Source of the DNA: DASQFU01 sp035632955
GTDB lineage: Bacteria > Eisenbacteria > RBG-16-71-46
Assembly (NCBI GenBank): GCA_035632955.1
Contig: DASQFU010000024.1
Coordinates: 1-40,649 of the forward strand
Direction: 5' to 3'
DNA: 40,649 nucleotides
The notes beneath the pieces were generated by a model. That model made no database searches. It was not told the origin of the DNA and was given only the letters and a program-made list of their open reading frames with translations. Positions 23,631 through 32,103 of the stretch are shown piece by piece; the first letter of the stretch is position 1; every line of letters starts with the position of its first letter. A program made the position numbers and the translations under genes.

Positions 23631-24947
23631 CTAAGCGCGGCCGCGCCCGACCCCGACGTGACGCATCCCGGCCGCCTCGACTTCTTCGGGATCGTAGATG
23701 TTGCGCAGGTCGCAGAGCACCGGCCGGCGCATCAGCCGCTTGAGCTTGGCGAGGTTCAGGTTCCGGAACTCGTTCCACTCGGTGGCGATGACGAGCGCAT
23801 CCACGCCGCGCGCCGCTTCGTACGCGTCGGGCACCAACTCGACGTCGCGCAGCGCCGGCAAGCGCTCGGCATTGCTCATCGCCACCGGATCGAAGGCCCG
23901 AACTCGGATGCCGCGACGCTTGAGCCCCGCGATGATCGTGAGCGGCGGCGCCTCGCGCACGTCGTCCGTGTTGGGTTTGAACGAGAGGCCGAGCACGCCC
24001 ACGCGCTTCCCGCGCGGAGCGCCGATGGCCCGCACGATTTTGTCGACCATCCGTTTCATCTGGTTTTCGTTGGCCGTGATCGCGGCGTCCACGATTCCGG
24101 TCTTGACGCCGGCCTGGCGGGCGAACGACGAGAGCGCCTGCGTGTCCTTCGGGAAGCACGAGCCCCCGTAGCCCGGCCCCGCGTGGAGGAACTTGCCGCC
24201 GATGCGTCGGTCCATACCCATGCCTTTCGCAACCACCTGAACGTCCGCGCCGAGCGCTTCGCACAAGTTCCCGATCTCGTTGATGTACGAAATCTTGGTC
24301 GCCAGGAAGGCATTGGAGGCGTACTTGATGAGCTCGGCGGTCTCGAGCGTGGTGACCACCATCGGCGTCTCGATCAGGAACAGCGGATCGTGGATCTTCT
24401 TGAGCATGGTCGCCGCGCGCCGGCTTTCGGCGCCGATCACGACGCGATCCGGACGCATGAAGGTCTCGATCGCCGAGCCTTCGCGCAGGAACTCCGGATT
24501 CGACGCGACGTCGAACTCCGCCCCGCGTTTGGCGTAGCGCTTAATGTGGCGGCCGAGATCGCGCGCCGTGCCGACCGGTGCCGTGCTCTTCTGGACGACG
24601 AGCTTGTACCCGTCGAGGTTCTGGGCCACGGTCTTCGCGACCGCGTAGATCGCGCTCGTGTCGGCGCTGCCGTCGGCCTTGGGCGGGGTGCCGACGGTGA
24701 TGAACACCACCTTGGAGCCCTTCAGCACGGCCGGAAGGTCGCTCGAGAACTTGAGCCTTCCTTCCTGGATGTTGCGTCCGACGAGCCCCGGTAGCCCCGG
24801 CTCGAAGAACGGCAGCTCGAGCGCCCGTATGCGTTCGATCTTGGCGGCGTCGGTATCCACGCACGTGACCGTGTTGCCGAAGTCGGCGAGACACGCACCG
24901 GTCACGAGACCGACGTAGCCGGTACCTACCACCGTGATCGCGTACAA
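23631..24947 (-). CDS. ugd: UDP-glucose 6-dehydrogenase
   Basis: 438 aa, typical. Oxidises UDP-glucose to UDP-glucuronate with two NAD. N-terminal Rossmann loop VVGTGYVGLVTGACLADFG with CVDTD, then VFITVGTPPKADGSADTSAI, QKSTAPVGTARDL, SNPEFLREGSAI, ETAELIKYASNAFLATKISY, and the catalytic cysteine in GPGYGGSCFPKDTQAL; VGVLGLSFKPNTDDVREAP starts the C-terminal domain. The start codon is TTG (24947-24945), with AAAGGA about 7 bases upstream; no ATG or GTG lies nearby in frame. First gene of a four-gene unit under the promoter at 25038-25066. Confidence 0.96.
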   Translation of the reverse strand: MYAITVVGTGYVGLVTGACLADFGNTVTCVDTDAAKIERIRALELPFFEPGLPGLVGRNIQEGRLKFSSDLPAVLKGSKVVFITVGTPPKADGSADTSAIYAVAKTVAQNLDGYKLVVQKSTAPVGTARDLGRHIKRYAKRGAEFDVASNPEFLREGSAIETFMRPDRVVIGAESRRAATMLKKIHDPLFLIETPMVVTTLETAELIKYASNAFLATKISYINEIGNLCEALGADVQVVAKGMGMDRRIGGKFLHAGPGYGGSCFPKDTQALSSFARQAGVKTGIVDAAITANENQMKRMVDKIVRAIGAPRGKRVGVLGLSFKPNTDDVREAPPLTIIAGLKRRGIRVRAFDPVAMSNAERLPALRDVELVPDAYEAARGVDALVIATEWNEFRNLNLAKLKRLMRRPVLCDLRNIYDPEEVEAAGMRHVGVGRGRA

Positions 24948-25037
24948 GCGAGATCCTTTCGGTTGGGTTCCTGGTCAGTGACGGTGGAGCGTCACGGAAG
25001 GCGCGCCGAGTCGAGCGGCAAGCACAACGAGCGCGAT

Positions 25038-25066
25038 AGGTTAGGCGCTACGCATGAAGCGGTCAA
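25038..25066 (-). promoter_or_regulatory. Promoter of ugd-rfbC-rfbB-wza
   Basis: Minus strand: -35 TTGACC (complement of 25061-25066), 17-base spacer, -10 TAACCT (complement of 25038-25043). AGCGCC sits directly before the -10, as in the promoters at 32007-32036 and 32992-33020. Leader about 85 bases, with no obvious terminator-like hairpin. Confidence 0.65.
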
Positions 25067-25091
25067 TGGCGGAGGCCTAAACGCCGCAAGA

Positions 25092-26039
25092 TCATGCGAC
25101 CGCCCGCCATTCCTCCATTACATCGTCCAAGGTTCGATCGAGCGGGATCGATTTTCGCCATCCGGTTTCCGTTTCGATGCGGGTCGGGTCTCCGACCAGA
25201 TACGGCACGTCCGCCGGACGCATGCGAGCGGGGTCCGTCTCGATCTGGATGGGCACGCGCGATCGTCGGACCAAGTGGTGGACGAGATCGGCGAGCTTGA
25301 CGGCCTCGCCACCGCAGACGTTGTAGGCGACGCCGTTTCGTCCCCGGTCCAGCAGCGCGACGTACGCGTCCACGACATCACGTGCGTCGATCATGTCCCG
25401 CGTCACGGCGAGATTGCCGACCTTCAACACCGGCTCCGCTCGGCCGGCTTCAATGGCGGCGATCTGCTGAGCGACGGATGGGATCACGAACCGCGTCGTC
25501 TGACCGGGACCGATGTGGCCGAACGATCGGGTCCGAATGACGTCGAGACCATTACTTCGCGCCATCACCTCCGCGATCGCGTCGGCCACCGCCTTCGATA
25601 ACGCGTAAGGGTTCACGGGATGGAAGGGTGCGTCCTCACGCACCCGGGTCCCCTCCGCTTGTGGACCGTAGATTTCTCCGGTTCCCACCAGCAGCACACG
25701 CGCCTTCGGAGTCGTGCGGCGAATGGCTTCGAGCAGATTCCAAGCGCCAACTGCGTTGACGTGATACGTCTCGGTTGGGTTGGCGAAGGATTGGCTGGCG
25801 CTGCTTTGGGCGGCGAGATGCACGATGGCATCCGCCCGCGCCTGCTCGACGACCTCGATCATCGCGGCGAGGTCGCGAAGATCCGCCTGCCATTCCTCAT
25901 GGAGCGCCGATCGGAGATCGACGCTCGCCGGCTCGGCCCCCAGGCCGAAGACCTGTTCGCCGCGCGCCAAGAGCGCGCGCGTGAGGTGCCTGCCGACGAA
26001 CCCGGAGACGCCGGTGATGAGGACGCGACGCGTGCTCAA
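25092..26039 (-). CDS. rmd: GDP-6-deoxy-D-mannose reductase-like SDR
   Basis: 315 aa. Extended SDR: RRVLITGVSGFVGRHLTRAL, HLAAQSSASQSFANPTETYH, VGTGEIYGPQ, NPYALSKAVADAIAEVMA (YxxxK), RSFGHIGPGQTTRFVIPSVA, LKVGNLAVTRDMIDARDVVD, YNVCGGEAVKLADL and DPARMRPADVPYLVGDPTRI. The last segments closely follow the RMD family, which reduces GDP-4-keto-6-deoxymannose to GDP-D-rhamnose. The start is TTG 26039-26037, overlapping the previous stop (TTGA); no ATG or GTG is available before the cofactor loop. It is related to the gene at 37388-38341. A GDP-sugar dehydratase or another 4-reductase is an alternative. Confidence 0.75.
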   Translation of the reverse strand: MSTRRVLITGVSGFVGRHLTRALLARGEQVFGLGAEPASVDLRSALHEEWQADLRDLAAMIEVVEQARADAIVHLAAQSSASQSFANPTETYHVNAVGAWNLLEAIRRTTPKARVLLVGTGEIYGPQAEGTRVREDAPFHPVNPYALSKAVADAIAEVMARSNGLDVIRTRSFGHIGPGQTTRFVIPSVAQQIAAIEAGRAEPVLKVGNLAVTRDMIDARDVVDAYVALLDRGRNGVAYNVCGGEAVKLADLVHHLVRRSRVPIQIETDPARMRPADVPYLVGDPTRIETETGWRKSIPLDRTLDDVMEEWRAVA

Positions 26040-27235
26040 TCCTTGGCTGCGTGCGTGGGGTCCGGAGTTCCGTGCAATAGAACCTCGAGACGGTCCACGA
26101 CCGAATCCCAGCTGAAGTGGGCGCGGACGTGGTCCCGCGCCAGTCTCGACATCTCGACGTAGTCGCCCGGCCGGCGCAGGAGGTCCACCACAGCCTGCGC
26201 GATCGAGTCCTCGCTGTCGGCAACGATCAAGGTCTCGCGATCGCGGCCACGTACGCCTTGTGCCACGCATGCCGTCGCAATGGTGGGGACCCCGGCCGCC
26301 ATCGATTCCAGCACTTTGTTCTGGACGCCGCCGGAGAATCGCAAGGGCGCGATCATGAGGGTGCTGCGTTCCCAGAGTCCTACGAGATCGGGAAGCGGAC
26401 CTGTGACGGTCACGCCCGCGATCCGCGCAAGTGAGCGGACCACCCGCGTCGGATCCGCGCCTGCCAATTCGAGCGTCGCGGCCGGGAAGACCTTTCGGAC
26501 GAGAGGCAGAATCCGCCGTGCGAGCACAATGGCGGCATCGATGTTGTGCGGGACACTGAGATTACCGAGGAACGTGAGACGAGTCCCGGTCCGAGCACGG
26601 ATCGGCAAGTCGAAGAGACGTTCATCGACCCCGATCGTTACCAGCCCGAGGTTCGGACAACCCCGACGTTGCAGGTCTTCGAGATCGACTGGCGATAGCA
26701 CCCACGTCTCTCGGAAGTCGCGAGTGACCGACTCTTCGAACGCCACCACGCGACGACGTTCCCACTCGAATCCTGGTCTTCGCCACCAAGGTTGATGAAT
26801 CGAGGCCCGTCCCATCAAGAGACCGAAGGAATCACCGAGGAGAAGGATCTTTGCAGGGTGCGGGATGTGACGAACGAACGGAGCTCCACGGAGCATGAAG
26901 ACGATGATCGCATCGAACGCGTTCTCGGCACACAGTCGCTGGATGCGGCGCGCCATCGCAGGTGACCGGTAGTAGCTCACCTGAGACGGGAGATGGGAAA
27001 ACACCCCGAGCCACGCTTGCAACCACGAACGCAGGCGCGACAACCGCTGCAGATGGATTCCGGCCGCGAGCGATCGAAGCACATCGATCGATTCCGGGCG
27101 GTCGCGTTCGTCCGTGAAGGAAACGAGCGTGACATCGTGACGTTGCGCGAGTGCCCGGAGAACGTGATAACAGAGCAACCGGTCGCCGCGCCAAGGCGGA
27201 TGGGGCAACCGTGTGGTGAGAAACAGGATGTTCAC
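26036..27235 (-). CDS. Family 4 glycosyltransferase (sugar transferase, PEP-CTERM/EpsH-like group)
   Basis: 399 aa. VNILFLTTRLPHPPWRGDRL opens the GT-B N-domain; GDSFGLLMGRAS and VLSPVDLEDLQRRGC precede the donor domain with VTIGVDERLF, LTFLGNLSVPHNIDAAIVLA, LELAGADPTRVVRSL and FSGGVQNKVLESMAAGVPTI. The E in KVLESMAAG is the usual donor-binding glutamate. The start is GTG 27235, overlapping the upstream stop (GTGA); its own stop is entered by the TTG of the reductase gene. Similar in layout to the next gene, suggesting an old tandem pair. Donor unknown. Confidence 0.88.
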   Translation of the reverse strand: MNILFLTTRLPHPPWRGDRLLCYHVLRALAQRHDVTLVSFTDERDRPESIDVLRSLAAGIHLQRLSRLRSWLQAWLGVFSHLPSQVSYYRSPAMARRIQRLCAENAFDAIIVFMLRGAPFVRHIPHPAKILLLGDSFGLLMGRASIHQPWWRRPGFEWERRRVVAFEESVTRDFRETWVLSPVDLEDLQRRGCPNLGLVTIGVDERLFDLPIRARTGTRLTFLGNLSVPHNIDAAIVLARRILPLVRKVFPAATLELAGADPTRVVRSLARIAGVTVTGPLPDLVGLWERSTLMIAPLRFSGGVQNKVLESMAAGVPTIATACVAQGVRGRDRETLIVADSEDSIAQAVVDLLRRPGDYVEMSRLARDHVRAHFSWDSVVDRLEVLLHGTPDPTHAAKD

Positions 27236-28440
27236 GCGATCCGATGGTTGGCGACGGCCTGACGGCACACATCGACGGTGCGACGTGCGACGATTTCGAT
27301 CGAGAACGATTCCCGAGCTCGCACGTGAGCCACTTGGGCCATCCGATCACCCTGTTCGGGATGCATGAGCAAGTCGAGAATCGCTTCCCCGAGACCCATC
27401 GGTGTATCGCCAAGACGCACGTGCACCGACGGTTCGAGACCCAAGCCCTCGGCGCCCAAGGGCGTGGATACGACCGGCAGGCTAGCCGCCATCGCTTCCA
27501 CGATTCGGACTCTTGCGCCGGCTCCCGTCCACAACGGTACGACCAGCAGGCTCGCCTTCGCGAACTCGTCGGCCATCGACGGGACGTACCCCACCGACTC
27601 GGCGCCCGCAACACGAGCGGCCCGCGCCATCCGGGGGGGCAATGCTTTCCCGACGACCCGGAGACGAACATTCGGCACCCGACTCCGAACCCAGGGCCAA
27701 CCTTCGCGAATGAATCTCATCGCGCCGTCGACGTTCGGACTCCATGCATAGGAGGCCGCCAGCAAGATCGTCGGAGGACCGCCGGAGTGTCGCGGCGAAT
27801 AGGCGGCGAAATCGATGCCGATCGGGATCACCTCGACCCTCGTGGACACCCCGATCTCGCGCAGGGCTTCGGCCTCGCGTGCCTGGATGGCGAGGACCAG
27901 ATGCATTCGGTTGCAGAGCGCACGTTCCGTGTCGCGCATCTTGCGCGCCTGTGCCAGCGCATACGCTCGCACCAGCGGGTTTCGCGCCGTCCGTGCGTAG
28001 CGCTCCAAGAACAGATATTCGACATTGTGTTCACGGAGAACGCGCACGGAGTCGGGAAAGATGTGCGCAATCCACGCCAGGTGCAAATGATCGATATAGA
28101 TGAGGTCTGGTTTCACTTCCCTTTCGAGCCGAGCCAATTCGGCTTCGAGCTCCGGACTGTGGTAGCGGCTCAAGGTATACGGCAACGGACCGACGACGCC
28201 ACGAACCAGGGCTACGACTTTGGACGGAGGACGGTGGCGGATCCGCTCGACTTGGATATCCAGTCTTCGCAATGACTCGGGTGGTGGGAGTTGGCGTTCC
28301 TTCGGATGCGTCAAGATCGCTAGCGTGGTCTCCCACTCCTGGGCGATGGACCAAACCGACTGGCGGAGCACGATTCTCCCCCCATCGTCCATGGGCCATG
28401 GCGCGCGCGGGCAAACAACCAGTGCGCGCGGCCGGCTCAA
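27232..28440 (-). CDS. Family 4 glycosyltransferase
   Basis: 402 aa. RALVVCPRAPWPMDDGGRIV is the acceptor-side loop. VLREHNVEYLFLERYAR and LVLAIQAREAEALREIGV follow, then IPIGIDFAAYSP, LLAASYAWSPNVDGAMRFI, VGYVPSMADEFAKASLLVVP and GAGARVRIVEAMAASLPVVS (E-x-motif). The start is most likely TTG 28440-28438, overlapping the GT2 stop (TTGA); the first ATG would remove the first beta-strand. Its own stop overlaps the GTG of the next gene. Cytoplasmic, donor unknown. Confidence 0.87.
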   Translation of the reverse strand: MSRPRALVVCPRAPWPMDDGGRIVLRQSVWSIAQEWETTLAILTHPKERQLPPPESLRRLDIQVERIRHRPPSKVVALVRGVVGPLPYTLSRYHSPELEAELARLEREVKPDLIYIDHLHLAWIAHIFPDSVRVLREHNVEYLFLERYARTARNPLVRAYALAQARKMRDTERALCNRMHLVLAIQAREAEALREIGVSTRVEVIPIGIDFAAYSPRHSGGPPTILLAASYAWSPNVDGAMRFIREGWPWVRSRVPNVRLRVVGKALPPRMARAARVAGAESVGYVPSMADEFAKASLLVVPLWTGAGARVRIVEAMAASLPVVSTPLGAEGLGLEPSVHVRLGDTPMGLGEAILDLLMHPEQGDRMAQVAHVRARESFSIEIVARRTVDVCRQAVANHRIA

Positions 28441-29375
28441 GACCGCATCCCCAGCCTCCAGGCAAGCACCGCCCGAAAGCGATCGTTCTGGGCGCGGGTC
28501 CAGGGTTGAACACCGCCAAGAAGCGCTTCGATCCAGGCGCGCGGTGCCCAATACGTCAGTCTTAGCAACGCTCCCATCGCGGCGATCTCGCGCGCAACCG
28601 CCGCGAGCCATTGCCCCCGATGATTGCGGAGGAAGAGAAGCCGTGCCTCCTGAACTCGGATGAACAAAGACCCGCGCAAGCCCTCTCCGGACGCACCGCC
28701 GTGGTGAATCACGCTTACGCGATTAGAAAAGACGGTGGCCAGACCCAGCCGTTTCGCGCGCCACGACCAGTCCATTTCCTCTCCGTACATGAACACCTTC
28801 TCATTGAGTCCGCCGACACGATGGTAGGCATCGCGCGAAAGGGCCATGCAGGCTCCGCCCACCCAATCCACTTCTCCCTCTCCATTGCCGGGGATGGGAG
28901 CCGCCGTCGGTGTTCCGAATCCTACTCGCAACATCGCGCGATGGAGGCCCAACGCCTCGATCAAGAGATTCACGACTCCTGGAAACGAGTGGCACGCCGG
29001 TTGGGGCTTGCCGAAAGGCGTCTCGAGCGCGAACCCGACCGCACCCGCGGAAGAGTGACGCCCGAATACCGCGCCGAGCTCTCTCAACGATCCTGCGGGA
29101 AGCTCGGTGTCAGGATTGAGGAGGAGCAGCATGTCACCCGTCGCGCGCGCCATCGCCTGATTGCTCGCGCGCGGGAAGCCCAGGTTCTCTTGGTTGGGAA
29201 TAACCCGCACCTCCGGAAACTCCTTCGCCACCATGCTCGCGCTGCCGTCTCGGGACGCGTTGTCCACCACCCACACCTCGACCTCGACTCCCCGCTGAAG
29301 CCGCACCGACTTCAGACATGCGCGGAGTAGATCCCGTACTTCAAAGCTCACGATGATGACGGAAACGCGGGTCAT
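28437..29375 (-). CDS. Family 2 glycosyltransferase (rhamnosyltransferase-like)
   Basis: 312 aa. TRVSVIIVSFEVRDLLRACL, WVVDNASRDGSASMVAKEF, NLGFPRASNQAMARATGDML, LLLNPDTELPAGSL and WVGGACMALSRDAYHRVGGL followed by KVFMYGEEMDWSWRAKRLG. The NPD metal site and the EEMDW acidic block define the wbbL-like GT2 group that often uses dTDP-rhamnose or related donors. ATG 29375 is preferred; an in-frame TTG at 29435 would add 20 non-conserved residues. It heads GT2-GT4-GT4-reductase, all joined by 4-base overlaps, and diverges from the polymerase gene. Confidence 0.88.
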   Translation of the reverse strand: MTRVSVIIVSFEVRDLLRACLKSVRLQRGVEVEVWVVDNASRDGSASMVAKEFPEVRVIPNQENLGFPRASNQAMARATGDMLLLLNPDTELPAGSLRELGAVFGRHSSAGAVGFALETPFGKPQPACHSFPGVVNLLIEALGLHRAMLRVGFGTPTAAPIPGNGEGEVDWVGGACMALSRDAYHRVGGLNEKVFMYGEEMDWSWRAKRLGLATVFSNRVSVIHHGGASGEGLRGSLFIRVQEARLLFLRNHRGQWLAAVAREIAAMGALLRLTYWAPRAWIEALLGGVQPWTRAQNDRFRAVLAWRLGMRS

Positions 29376-29444
29376 GGGCCGACGTTGTGGACGCGTCGCT
29401 GCGGCGCTCCGAATTCCGTCGAAGCGCTTCTCCAAGCCAGCGCA

Positions 29445-29473
29445 TTGCGCCGTCCGATTCGCCCCGATAGTGT
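29445..29473 (+). promoter_or_regulatory. Promoter of polymerase gene 2 (probably leaderless)
   Basis: -35 TTGCGC (29445-29450), 17-base spacer, -10 TAGTGT (29468-29473), then 9 bases to ATG 29483. There is no room for a ribosome-binding site, so the message would start at or next to the ATG. Confidence 0.45.
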
Positions 29474-29482
29474 GCTCCGACT

Positions 29483-30871
29483 ATGTCGACGCCTTTCCCA
29501 GCTAGCTGGGTCCGGATTCCAAAGCCGGCACTCGTTCTCCTGGCGACCTTGGCGACGGTCATCCCGCTCTACGTTCTCGCCGTCCTTGGCTACCAGAATC
29601 CGCTTTCGTGGCTGATCGCTGGCCCGCTCGTTGCCGTGATGGTGGCGATGCTTCTCGTGCGACTGCCTATCCTGGGCTTGTGGGCGGTTCCAATCACTCT
29701 GATCTGGTACGTCTATCTTCCCCTCCTGCACTACGAGTTTCTGGTCGTCTTGCTGGCGCTGTCGCTCATGCTGAAAGACTGGCCGAAGCTCGACTGGCTT
29801 CGGATGCGCACGCAAAGCGTGGAGTTTCGGTATCTCCTGTTCTTGCTGGCGACTCTTCCCGGTGTTATCGGGGTCGTGAGCTTGTGGCGATACTTCGGGG
29901 CTATCAAGCTGCTCGGCATCGGACTGCTGGGATTCGTGGTGGCTCGGCGAGCGGCTCAGCGCTTCGGAACGGAACGCATGCTCTGGGGCCCCGCCATCTT
30001 TGCCCTCATCACATCCTTCGTACTCCTGGTTCGTGCGGCGAGCAGCGACTTGCCGACCTTCAAGCAGGTCATCTTTCGCGTGCCGTTGTCCCAGCTCTCG
30101 TGGGGCTCCAGCAACTACGTCGCGGCGGTACTGGTTCTGTGCCTGCCTGCGTTGGTGCTCTTGATTCGGCAGAATCCGCCTCGCTCGTGGCGCAGGGGAG
30201 CAGCCCTCGGCACGCTGGTGGCCGCAGTGGGGGCAATGTTCGTGACGACTTCGCGTGGTGGAATCGTGCTGGGCGCAGGCTACTTGGTCGCGCAGACGCT
30301 TCGGCCGCGACGACTGACTTGGAGGCCGTTGGTTGTCATTCTTCTCCTGGTCGCGGCGACCATCGCAACACCCCATGGTCAGTTTCTGATCAGTCGCTTC
30401 ACGAGCCCGCAGGGGATCGCCAGCGCTTTGGCTCGCTACTGGGGCTGGCATGCTGCGTTCGAGCGCGGCGTGGGTGCCATGCCTTTCGGGGTCGGGGCGG
30501 GTCAAGGGAGGCTGCAGAACGATCGGCTGGGGTGGATCGACCCGCACAATTATCTGCTCACGTTGTTCAGCGAGCACGGCATCCTTTGTCTCGCCCTCTG
30601 GCTTTGGTTGTTCTGGACGCTCTATATGGTGAGTCGAGGGGATCGAAGTAGCGCGGGGGCTCGCTTGGCGGGAGATGCACTGCGAGCCACCCTGATTCTC
30701 GCGTTCCTCAATCTGCAATTCGAGCCAATTATGACCGGAAGCCACTATCATTTGCTGTTCTGGTGGTTGGTTGGAATCTACGCGGGCTCCTTGGAACCGG
30801 CAGCGGTCGCCGTGCTCCAACGCTCGGGCCCACGAATGAATCCGGCGTTCCGGGTCGCGACCGAAGCCTAG
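29483..30871 (+). CDS. O-antigen polymerase/ligase family protein (Wzy-like, copy 2)
   Basis: 462 aa with about 11-12 membrane helices. Conserved elements: FVTTSRGGIVLGAGYLVAQ, YWGWHAAFERGVGAMPFGVG, and after the large loop GWIDPHNYLLTLFSEHGIL, the DPHN...E.G motif of WaaL/Wzy proteins. It joins repeat units on the periplasmic side. Its codon use looks visibly less GC-biased than genes left of 20 kb. Its TAG stop is read as CTAG, shared with the stop of the convergent wzz gene. The only plus-strand gene in the second module. Confidence 0.87.
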   Translation: MSTPFPASWVRIPKPALVLLATLATVIPLYVLAVLGYQNPLSWLIAGPLVAVMVAMLLVRLPILGLWAVPITLIWYVYLPLLHYEFLVVLLALSLMLKDWPKLDWLRMRTQSVEFRYLLFLLATLPGVIGVVSLWRYFGAIKLLGIGLLGFVVARRAAQRFGTERMLWGPAIFALITSFVLLVRAASSDLPTFKQVIFRVPLSQLSWGSSNYVAAVLVLCLPALVLLIRQNPPRSWRRGAALGTLVAAVGAMFVTTSRGGIVLGAGYLVAQTLRPRRLTWRPLVVILLLVAATIATPHGQFLISRFTSPQGIASALARYWGWHAAFERGVGAMPFGVGAGQGRLQNDRLGWIDPHNYLLTLFSEHGILCLALWLWLFWTLYMVSRGDRSSAGARLAGDALRATLILAFLNLQFEPIMTGSHYHLLFWWLVGIYAGSLEPAAVAVLQRSGPRMNPAFRVATEA

Positions 30872-31947
30872 GAAACCCTTGCAGCTCGGGTCGCCGCCTC
30901 TGTCTTCTCGGGCCGCTCCACCCATAGCATGCTGGCAAAGGCGGCCAGCCCCATGGCCGCAATCGTCCACAAGCGCCGAACAGGTTTCGCTCTTCGCTCG
31001 GGCGGAACGGCATCGTCCAAGACCGTGACCGTTGGCGTGTCAAGCGTTTCACGCAACCGAGCATCCTCGAGTTGCGAACTGAGCAAGAGGTAGACCTGCT
31101 GGTAGAGATGGACGTCGCGAACCAGCCTCGCCGACTCGCTCTCGAGTTGAGGCATCTGTCCGATCTGCCGCTTGAGTTGAACCAGCTCCGCCTCGGCCTG
31201 AATGATGCGCTCGTGATTGGGGCGTAGATAGGATCGGATGACCGCAAGATTGATCTCCATGGCCGTCTTGCGAGCCATGAGCTGACCGAGAGGACCCACA
31301 TCCGCCATCTCCATTTGCTTTGGCACGACGATGTGGTGTTTCTCCTCGTACGCGCGGAGCGCTGATTCCGCCGACTTGGACAGCAAATCCGTCTCTGACA
31401 CCCGTTGTTCCAGAAACTGTCTTGCGCGACGAGCCTGGGTGTTCCTCCGCTCGACATTGTAGCGATCCAGTTCCTCGATGAGCGCATTTGCCATGTCGGC
31501 AGCACGTTTGCCCGAGCGGTCCTCGACCAAGACGGAGATCGTACCGTCCGCATTCATGTTGACCTCGACATGCGAACGGAACTCCCTGAGCGCCTTCTCC
31601 ATGGATTTCTGGCGATAGATCCGCATCAGCTCGAATCGCTCGACAACCGCCTGGTTCACGGTTCGACTCGTTAGAATCGCCCGATAGATGTCGGACGGTG
31701 AATAGAGATTCGTGAATCCGCCGAGGGAAGGTACGCGCGTCAATAGTCGTTGCACGCTGATCCCCGTGGGGAGTTGCTCCGTTTCCTCGGGGGGAAGAAT
31801 CGACGCGCCCGCCCGGTACCACGAAGGCATCAAGAACGTGGCCCCGTACATGACGGCACCGGCCACCAGAGCCCACACCAGATGCTGCCGCCAGTGCGTG
31901 AAAAATCTGGCGAACAAGCTACCGAAATCGAATGCGTCCTTGGTCAT
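30868..31947 (-). CDS. wzz: Wzz-type polysaccharide chain-length determinant
   Basis: 359 aa. Polysaccharide co-polymerase architecture: N-terminal membrane helix (HLVWALVAGAVMYGATFLM, about residues 22-40), periplasmic Wzz domain starting SWYRAGASILPPEE with SPSDIYRAILTSRTVNQAVV, a long coiled-coil region (about 140-290: ARRARQFLEQRVSETDLL, QAEAELVQLKRQIGQMP), then VTVLDDAVPPERRAKPVRR and the second helix (LWTIAAMGLAAFASMLWV). No Walker motifs or tyrosine-rich tail, so it is not a fused BY-kinase. It sets chain length with Wzy and may connect to Wza. Own promoter upstream. Confidence 0.92.
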   Translation of the reverse strand: MTKDAFDFGSLFARFFTHWRQHLVWALVAGAVMYGATFLMPSWYRAGASILPPEETEQLPTGISVQRLLTRVPSLGGFTNLYSPSDIYRAILTSRTVNQAVVERFELMRIYRQKSMEKALREFRSHVEVNMNADGTISVLVEDRSGKRAADMANALIEELDRYNVERRNTQARRARQFLEQRVSETDLLSKSAESALRAYEEKHHIVVPKQMEMADVGPLGQLMARKTAMEINLAVIRSYLRPNHERIIQAEAELVQLKRQIGQMPQLESESARLVRDVHLYQQVYLLLSSQLEDARLRETLDTPTVTVLDDAVPPERRAKPVRRLWTIAAMGLAAFASMLWVERPEKTEAATRAARVS

Positions 31948-32006
31948 TTCGAGCTCTCAGAGAGAGGTTCTTCGTGCGAGGTCATGTTCCAAAGGCCGAG
32001 TCGCCC

Positions 32007-32036
32007 AAGGTAGGCGCTGCGCGAGGATGGGGTCAA
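32007..32036 (-). promoter_or_regulatory. Promoter of wzz
   Basis: Minus strand: -35 TTGACC (complement of 32031-32036), 18-base spacer ending CAGCGCC, -10 TACCTT (complement of 32007-32012). Leader about 50 bases. Confidence 0.65.
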
Positions 32037-32060
32037 CCGCTCAACAAACGTGGGCGGTTC

Positions 32061-32094
32061 TCGGTGACGGGAGCCCGACACATGCTCCCACCGA
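32061..32094. terminator. Hairpin between methyltransferase and wzz promoter
   Basis: TCGGT-gac-GGGAGC (32061-32074) pairs with GCTCCC-ACCGA (32084-32094): 11 base pairs with a 3-base bulge and a 9-base loop. It starts 9 bases after the methyltransferase stop, and the wzz -35 lies 24 bases further on. No T-run follows. Confidence 0.4.
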
Positions 32095-32103
32095 TGTAAA
32101 CGG

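Noticed and set aside
24948..25091. Small gene or riboswitch in the long ugd leader
   Set aside because: Only a promoter and the ribosome site are convincing; no conserved structured RNA pattern was recognised.
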